Positions 7,836-11,543 of a stretch of DNA of 11,543 nucleotides are shown in pieces. The notes under the pieces were generated by a model. It had not been told where the DNA came from. It saw nothing but the letters and a program-made list of their open reading frames with translations, and ran no database searches. This DNA is from JABZIP01 sp052173355 (lineage in GTDB: Bacteria > Bacillota > Clostridia > Peptostreptococcales > Anaerovoracaceae), in NCBI GenBank assembly GCA_052173355.1, contig JBQMYS010000043.1:1-11543 (forward strand). Direction: 5' to 3'. A program made the position numbers and the translations under genes. The first letter of the stretch is position 1. Every line of letters begins with the position of its first letter.

Positions 7836-7841
7836 GGGAGG
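7836..7841 (+). promoter_or_regulatory. RBS that decides the minD start
   Basis: GGGAGG lies four bases before the ATG at 7846. An in-frame TTG at 7828 overlaps the PBP2 stop and would add six residues (MITGGY), which are in fact the translated RBS. MinD family proteins begin a few residues before the P-loop, as the 7846 product does. Confidence 0.8.
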
Positions 7842-7845
7842 ATAT

Positions 7846-8574
7846 ATGAGCAATATTATTGCGGTCGCATCCGGTAAAGGCGGAGTGGGAAAGACCATGT
7901 TTGCCGCGAATATAGGGGCGAAATTGGCTCAAAAGGGAAATAAGGTCGTTTTGATTGACATGGATTTGGGACTTCGAAGTCTTGATATTTGTTTGGGGCT
8001 TGAAAACAGGGTAGTTTACGATTTGTCAGATATACTTTCGGGGCTGTGCAGGATAAAACAAGCTCTTATAAAGGATAGACGTTTTGGAGATTTTTATTTA
8101 ATTTCGGCTGCATATGACAAGAAAAAAGTTGATATTACACCGATGCATATAAAAGTCCTTTGCGACAGGCTTAAGGAAAAGTTCGATTACATAATTTTCG
8201 ATGCACCTGCCGGGATAGGCGAAGGATTGGAACTTGCAGCTACCGTAGCGGATATTGCCGTCATAGTTACAACTCCCGAATATGTAGCGATAAGGGCTGC
8301 CGATAATTTGGATGCAAAACTTGTCGAAAAAGGTGTAAAAAAGAGGGCATATGTAGTAAATAAGATAAAGTGCAATTTGATTGAACTTGGAGAATTACCG
8401 TCTATAACGGATATAAGTAATTTATTGAAACCGCAAATGATTGGAGCCATACAATATGATGAAAGTATACATATTTCTTATAACAGCGGTGTGCCGATAG
8501 TGCTTGACTCAAGTAGTTATATAGAAAGTAATTTTAATAACATAGCGAATAGGCTTATGCAAATAACCGGATAA
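7846..8574 (+). CDS. minD: MinD-like ParA/SIMIBI ATPase, lacking the C-terminal membrane helix
   Basis: A 242-residue deviant-Walker ATPase. The P-loop GKGGVGKT (10-17) has both the signature Lys11 and Lys16; IDMDLGLRSLD (37-47) is the MinD switch region with Asp38 and Asp40; FDAPAGIGEG (118-127) is Walker B; LENRVVYDL and KQALIKDRRF are strongly MinD-like. MinD dimerises on ATP, binds membrane and recruits the division inhibitor MinC. The P-loop is followed by Met18 where Thr is usual. B. subtilis MinD (268 residues) ends in an amphipathic membrane-targeting helix after a linker; this protein stops right after the helix NNIANRLMQ, at TG, so that tail is absent. minC, which normally precedes minD, is also absent: PBP2 ends 14 bases upstream. 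The MinD-type assignment is strong, but function in septum placement without MinC or the tail is uncertain. It could be a specialised MinD-like ATPase. Confidence 0.85.
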   Translation: MSNIIAVASGKGGVGKTMFAANIGAKLAQKGNKVVLIDMDLGLRSLDICLGLENRVVYDLSDILSGLCRIKQALIKDRRFGDFYLISAAYDKKKVDITPMHIKVLCDRLKEKFDYIIFDAPAGIGEGLELAATVADIAVIVTTPEYVAIRAADNLDAKLVEKGVKKRAYVVNKIKCNLIELGELPSITDISNLLKPQMIGAIQYDESIHISYNSGVPIVLDSSSYIESNFNNIANRLMQITG

Positions 8575-8588
8575 GGATTGGAGAAGAT

Positions 8589-9878
8589 ATGGAAAAAGGT
8601 AAAATTTGGGCTTTGTTGCCATTTGCAGTATTTATATTGCTGTTTGTGGGAGTAGGAATAATAAGTAATGATTTTTACGGTATGCCCGCGCTTTTGGCGT
8701 TTTTAGTTGCACTTTTTATAGGACTTTTGCAAAATAGAGGAGTTTCTCTTGATGAAAAACTTGAAGTTTTGTCAAAGGGTGCAGGTGATGTGAACGTGAT
8801 AACTATGGTTTTAATATTTTTGGTTGCAGGCGCATTTTCAGGAGCTGTAACCGCCGCGGGAGGAGCGGCTAGCACTGTAAATTTCGGACTTTCTATAATA
8901 CCTTCAAAGTTTACGGTGCTCGGGCTGTTTTTGATAGGTTGTTTCATATCTATTTCAATGGGGACTTCTATGGGTACTATAGCGGCACTTTCACCGATAG
9001 CATTAGGTGCTTCCGAGCAGACAGGTTTCGATATTTCGGTCTGCATAGCGGCGGTAGTTTGCGGTGCTATGTTCGGCGATAATCTTTCGATGATTTCCGA
9101 TACGACTATAGCGGCTGTAAATACACAGCATTGTGAGATGAAAGATAAGTTTAAACAAAATTTTTTAATAGTCTTACCTGCCGCGATTATAACCATAATA
9201 ATATTGCTAATCGGCGCACAGTCTTTGGAATCGGCAGGAACGGAAGTTTATTATTATAATTTGGTTCAGATAATACCTTATATTTTCGTTTTGGCTGCGG
9301 CACTTGCAGGAATAAATGTGTTCGTAGTTTTGATTAGCGGGACGATTTTGTCTGTAATAGTAGGAGTAGCATTGGGCGAATTTACGCTTTTTGAAAGTTT
9401 TAAGCAAATAGGTAAAGGAATGGAAGGACTGTTTGAAATATCCATAATATCGATAATAGTTGCCTGCATAGTTGCAATAATGCGTGAGAATGGCGGAATT
9501 GATTTGATAGTATCTGCTATAAAGAAAAGAGCAAAAGGCGAAAAGGGCGCTGAAATTGGAATTTCATTACTTGCATTGTTGATGGATGTTTGTACTGCAA
9601 ACAATACTGTTGCAATCGTGATGGCAGGTCCTATAGCAAAGGAAATAGGGAATGAATTTAATGTTAATCCTAAAAAAGTAGCATCGCTTCTCGATATATT
9701 TGCATCGGTAGGTCAAGGGATAATTCCGTATGGTGCACAGTTACTTACTGCGGCGGCACTTGTCGGAGTTACACCGCTTGATATAATACCTAAAATGTAC
9801 TATCCGATACTGATGGCGATTTCGGCAATTTGTTTTACATTGTTCGCACCTAGGCATAAGGCTTTGAAGGGAGAATAA
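8589..9878 (+). CDS. NhaC-family Na+/H+ antiporter or related secondary transporter
   Basis: A 429-residue polytopic inner-membrane protein with roughly ten to twelve hydrophobic segments, fitting the Na_H_antiporter (NhaC) family. Diagnostic motifs are GTSMGTIAALSPIA (125-138), GDNLSMISDTT (163-173), TANNTVAIVMAGPIA (336-350) and GQGIIPYGAQ (376-385), which are repeated-half elements of the ion-binding core. Family members exchange Na+ for H+, but others move malate/lactate or amino acids with Na+, so the substrate cannot be told from sequence. Length is at the short end of the family. GGAG at 8580-8583 supports the ATG at 8589, fourteen bases after minD. The next gene starts two bases after the stop. 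No frameshift is seen; the link with the min and mre genes looks incidental. Confidence 0.88.
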   Translation: MEKGKIWALLPFAVFILLFVGVGIISNDFYGMPALLAFLVALFIGLLQNRGVSLDEKLEVLSKGAGDVNVITMVLIFLVAGAFSGAVTAAGGAASTVNFGLSIIPSKFTVLGLFLIGCFISISMGTSMGTIAALSPIALGASEQTGFDISVCIAAVVCGAMFGDNLSMISDTTIAAVNTQHCEMKDKFKQNFLIVLPAAIITIIILLIGAQSLESAGTEVYYYNLVQIIPYIFVLAAALAGINVFVVLISGTILSVIVGVALGEFTLFESFKQIGKGMEGLFEISIISIIVACIVAIMRENGGIDLIVSAIKKRAKGEKGAEIGISLLALLMDVCTANNTVAIVMAGPIAKEIGNEFNVNPKKVASLLDIFASVGQGIIPYGAQLLTAAALVGVTPLDIIPKMYYPILMAISAICFTLFAPRHKALKGE

Positions 9879-9879
9879 G

Positions 9880-11067
9880 GTGGAAGAACTGATAAATTTG
9901 TTGCAACGAATATTTGATGAAGTTTATTTAAAGCAAACATTTAAGATTGTATTCGGCGCTAAAAGAAAAAAACAGTCAAATTTGGAAAAAGTTAATATGC
10001 GTCCCCTAATGTTAAGGGATAATCTTAAGGTGCAGGTTGAAAGATATGTAGAAAACAAGGTATTGCATGAAAATTTGGATGTTAATTCGGCTAAAGCGCT
10101 CGCACTTGAACTGATTGAAAGCGATTTTAAGCAGCTTAACATAATATCGCAAAAAGAAGATGTGCAAGTGCTCGCTTCTAAAATTGAAAAACCGAGAATT
10201 ATACAAAATTCCAAAAGTTGCGATAAAGATTTATCAAATGCGCTTTCTCATAATAGGAACAAAGATTATATAATACCGGAGGGAAAGCCGGTTAGGTTTT
10301 TGGTAGAACTCGGCGTGATGAATAAAGCAGGAAAGGTTTTTCACAAGCATTATCCTAAGTTTCGACAAATTAACCGCTATTTGGAGATAGTAGACGACAT
10401 TTTTAAAAGTGAAAAATTTGCCGAAAGCAGAATCAAGGTGGTGGATTTCGGCTGCGGAAAATCTTATCTGACGTTTGCACTTTACCACTATCTGCATTGC
10501 ATAAAAGGCTATGATGTTGATATAGTTGGAATAGATTTGAAGAAAAGTGTTATAGAGTTTTGTGCAAATTTATCAAAAAAACTTAATTATGATAATTTGC
10601 GTTTTGAGGTTGGAGATATAAGAAGTTACCAAGAAACGGCTGTTGATATGGTAATAAGTTTGCACGCCTGTGATACGGCTACGGACTATGCGCTTCATAA
10701 TGCTGTGAAATGGGGAGCGAAAGTTATACTTTCGGTCCCGTGCTGTCAGCACGAGCTGTTTTCTCAAATAGAAAACGAGCTCCATTTCCCTGTTTACAGA
10801 CATGGAATACTTAAAGACAAGTTTACCGAAATTTTGACAGACGGTTTGCGGGCCTTGATTTTGGAAGCCTGTGGGTATAAGGTTGATATGATTGAGTTTA
10901 CAAGTCTTGAACATACAGCCAAAAATGTTATGATACGAGCATTTTTAGATAAAAAATTATCAAAGATGGATTGTCGGCAAGCTCTTGATGCGTATAACAA
11001 TCTAAAGAAATTTTATAGTGTGTCGCCGAGTACGGATTTATTGCTGAGCGAAGTAAAGGAAGTATAA
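9880..11067 (+). CDS. Class I SAM-dependent methyltransferase (Methyltransf_32-like)
   Basis: A 395-residue protein with a GTG start, supported by AAGGGAG at 9867-9873 six bases upstream. The C-terminal half is a Rossmann-fold methyltransferase: motif I VVDFGCGKSYLTFALY (187-202) binds S-adenosylmethionine, GIDLKK (217-222) has the acidic Asp219 for the ribose, DIRSY (246-250) fits the adenine-contact region, and LHACDTATD (261-269) replaces the usual catalytic motif. PCCQHEL (287-293) and EHTAKN (344-349) are typical of a family found across Clostridia and related to the METTL25-like Pfam group. The first 130 residues are a less recognisable basic, helical region, followed by a conserved linker (LVELGVMN, KFRQINRYLE). 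The substrate is unknown to me; a basic N-terminus and the typA neighbour make RNA or a translation factor conceivable, which is only inference. It sits two bases after the transporter and three before typA. Confidence 0.82.
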   Translation: MEELINLLQRIFDEVYLKQTFKIVFGAKRKKQSNLEKVNMRPLMLRDNLKVQVERYVENKVLHENLDVNSAKALALELIESDFKQLNIISQKEDVQVLASKIEKPRIIQNSKSCDKDLSNALSHNRNKDYIIPEGKPVRFLVELGVMNKAGKVFHKHYPKFRQINRYLEIVDDIFKSEKFAESRIKVVDFGCGKSYLTFALYHYLHCIKGYDVDIVGIDLKKSVIEFCANLSKKLNYDNLRFEVGDIRSYQETAVDMVISLHACDTATDYALHNAVKWGAKVILSVPCCQHELFSQIENELHFPVYRHGILKDKFTEILTDGLRALILEACGYKVDMIEFTSLEHTAKNVMIRAFLDKKLSKMDCRQALDAYNNLKKFYSVSPSTDLLLSEVKEV

Positions 11068-11070
11068 AAA

Positions 11071-11543
11071 ATGGAAAAACAGAAAATAATTAACATTGCA
11101 GTGATAGCTCACGTAGATGCAGGAAAATCTACATTGGTAGATGCATTTTTGAATCAGAGCGGAGTTTTTCGTGAAAATGAAGAAACGAAAGATTGTGTTA
11201 TGGATAGCGATGACATTGAAAGAGAAAGAGGTATCACTATTTATTCTAAAAATTGCAGTGTGATGCACGATGATGTAAAAATAAATATAGTTGATACGCC
11301 GGGGCATGCAGATTTTTCTTCGGAAGTTGAGCGCATAATGAAAACGGTAGATACTGTTATACTTCTTGTGGATTCAAGTGAAGGCCCTATGCCTCAGACG
11401 CGATTTGTTCTAAATAAGTCGTTGGAGCAGGGGCTTAATCCAATACTTTTAATTAACAAGATAGACAAAAAAGATGCCAGGATAGACGAGGTAGTAGATG
11501 AAGTTTACGAACTTTTCATGGATTTGAATGCCAATGATAAACA
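11071..11543 (+). CDS. typA: BipA/TypA translational GTPase, N-terminal part (cut by window end)
   Basis: The first 157 residues of a protein that should be about 600 long; the frame is open to the window edge. G-domain motifs are G1 AHVDAGKST (13-21), G2 RGITI (53-57), G3 DTPGH (75-79) and G4 NKID (129-132). Family-specific segments match BipA/TypA rather than EF-G, LepA or Tet proteins: MDSDDIERERGITIYSKN, EGPMPQTRFVLNK (104-116) and the ARIDEVVDEVYELF stretch (136-149). BipA binds the ribosome and helps large-subunit assembly and stress or cold adaptation. Two departures from the family are visible: the P-loop reads DAGKST where DHGKTT is normal, and GHADF is followed by Ser-Ser where Gly-Gly is usual. 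The ATG at 11071 is preceded by AAAGGAAG at 11055-11062. It starts three bases after the methyltransferase stop. Confidence 0.9.
   Translation, partial: MEKQKIINIAVIAHVDAGKSTLVDAFLNQSGVFRENEETKDCVMDSDDIERERGITIYSKNCSVMHDDVKINIVDTPGHADFSSEVERIMKTVDTVILLVDSSEGPMPQTRFVLNKSLEQGLNPILLINKIDKKDARIDEVVDEVYELFMDLNANDK

Noticed and set aside
8675..9196. A 173-codon open frame on the minus strand inside the transporter gene
   Set aside because: It is antisense to a clear NhaC-family gene, has no RBS, and its composition (Ala, Pro, Ser, Thr, Ile rich) is what the reverse of a hydrophobic coding sequence gives.
11071..11543. Tet(M)/Tet(O)-type ribosomal protection protein, suggested by the AHVDAGKST motif
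   Set aside because: The switch I region, the GPMPQTRFV segment and the ARxDxVVDEV region match BipA/TypA, not Tet proteins, which have a different sequence after G3.

Overview
The window is AT-rich and densely coded, with every recognisable gene on the + strand. Gene content and order (radC-mreB-mreC-mreD-PBP2-minD), strong GGAGG-type ribosome binding sites and AT-rich codon use point to a low-GC Firmicute, most likely a rod-shaped or elongating member of the Clostridia. I cannot support a genus. I see no tRNA, rRNA, CRISPR array, insertion sequence, phage gene or convincing intrinsic terminator.

Layout. (1) Bases 1-60 are the leader of asnB, with two overlapping-register TATAAT boxes at the very start. 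(2) asnB (61-1917) encodes a glutamine-dependent amidotransferase/synthetase. (3) An 89-base gap (1918-2006) holds a plausible sigma-A promoter and a hairpin that would cover the radC ribosome binding site. (4) radC (2007-2690) leads the cell-elongation block mreB, mreC, mreD and a very long PBP2 (mrdA), followed by minD (ends 8574). Spacing is tight, and mreC/mreD and mreD/mrdA overlap. (5) Downstream lie an NhaC-family antiporter (8589-9878), a class I SAM-dependent methyltransferase of the Methyltransf_32 type (9880-11067), and the 5' part of a BipA/TypA translational GTPase (from 11071, cut by the window edge). From radC onward no gap exceeds about 20 bases, so read-through transcription as one long operon is likely, perhaps with promoters inside genes that I cannot see.

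How the genes fit together. MreB filaments under the membrane, MreC/MreD in the membrane and the PBP2 transpeptidase outside it form the core of the elongation machine for lateral wall synthesis. RodA, the usual glycosyltransferase partner, is not in the window. MinD normally positions the septum together with MinC. Here minC is absent from the slot it usually fills, minE and rodA do not follow, and the MinD lacks the C-terminal membrane-targeting helix. asnB may be plain asparagine synthase. Its position next to the wall genes also allows a peptidoglycan-amidating role, as known for Bacillus subtilis AsnB and Corynebacterium LtsA.

Most of the window is an ordinary housekeeping region. The points that merit a second look are the reduced Min module, the enlarged PBP2 with an internal duplication, the atypical P-loop of the BipA-like GTPase, and the radC leader hairpin. 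I did not find evidence for a wholly new system.
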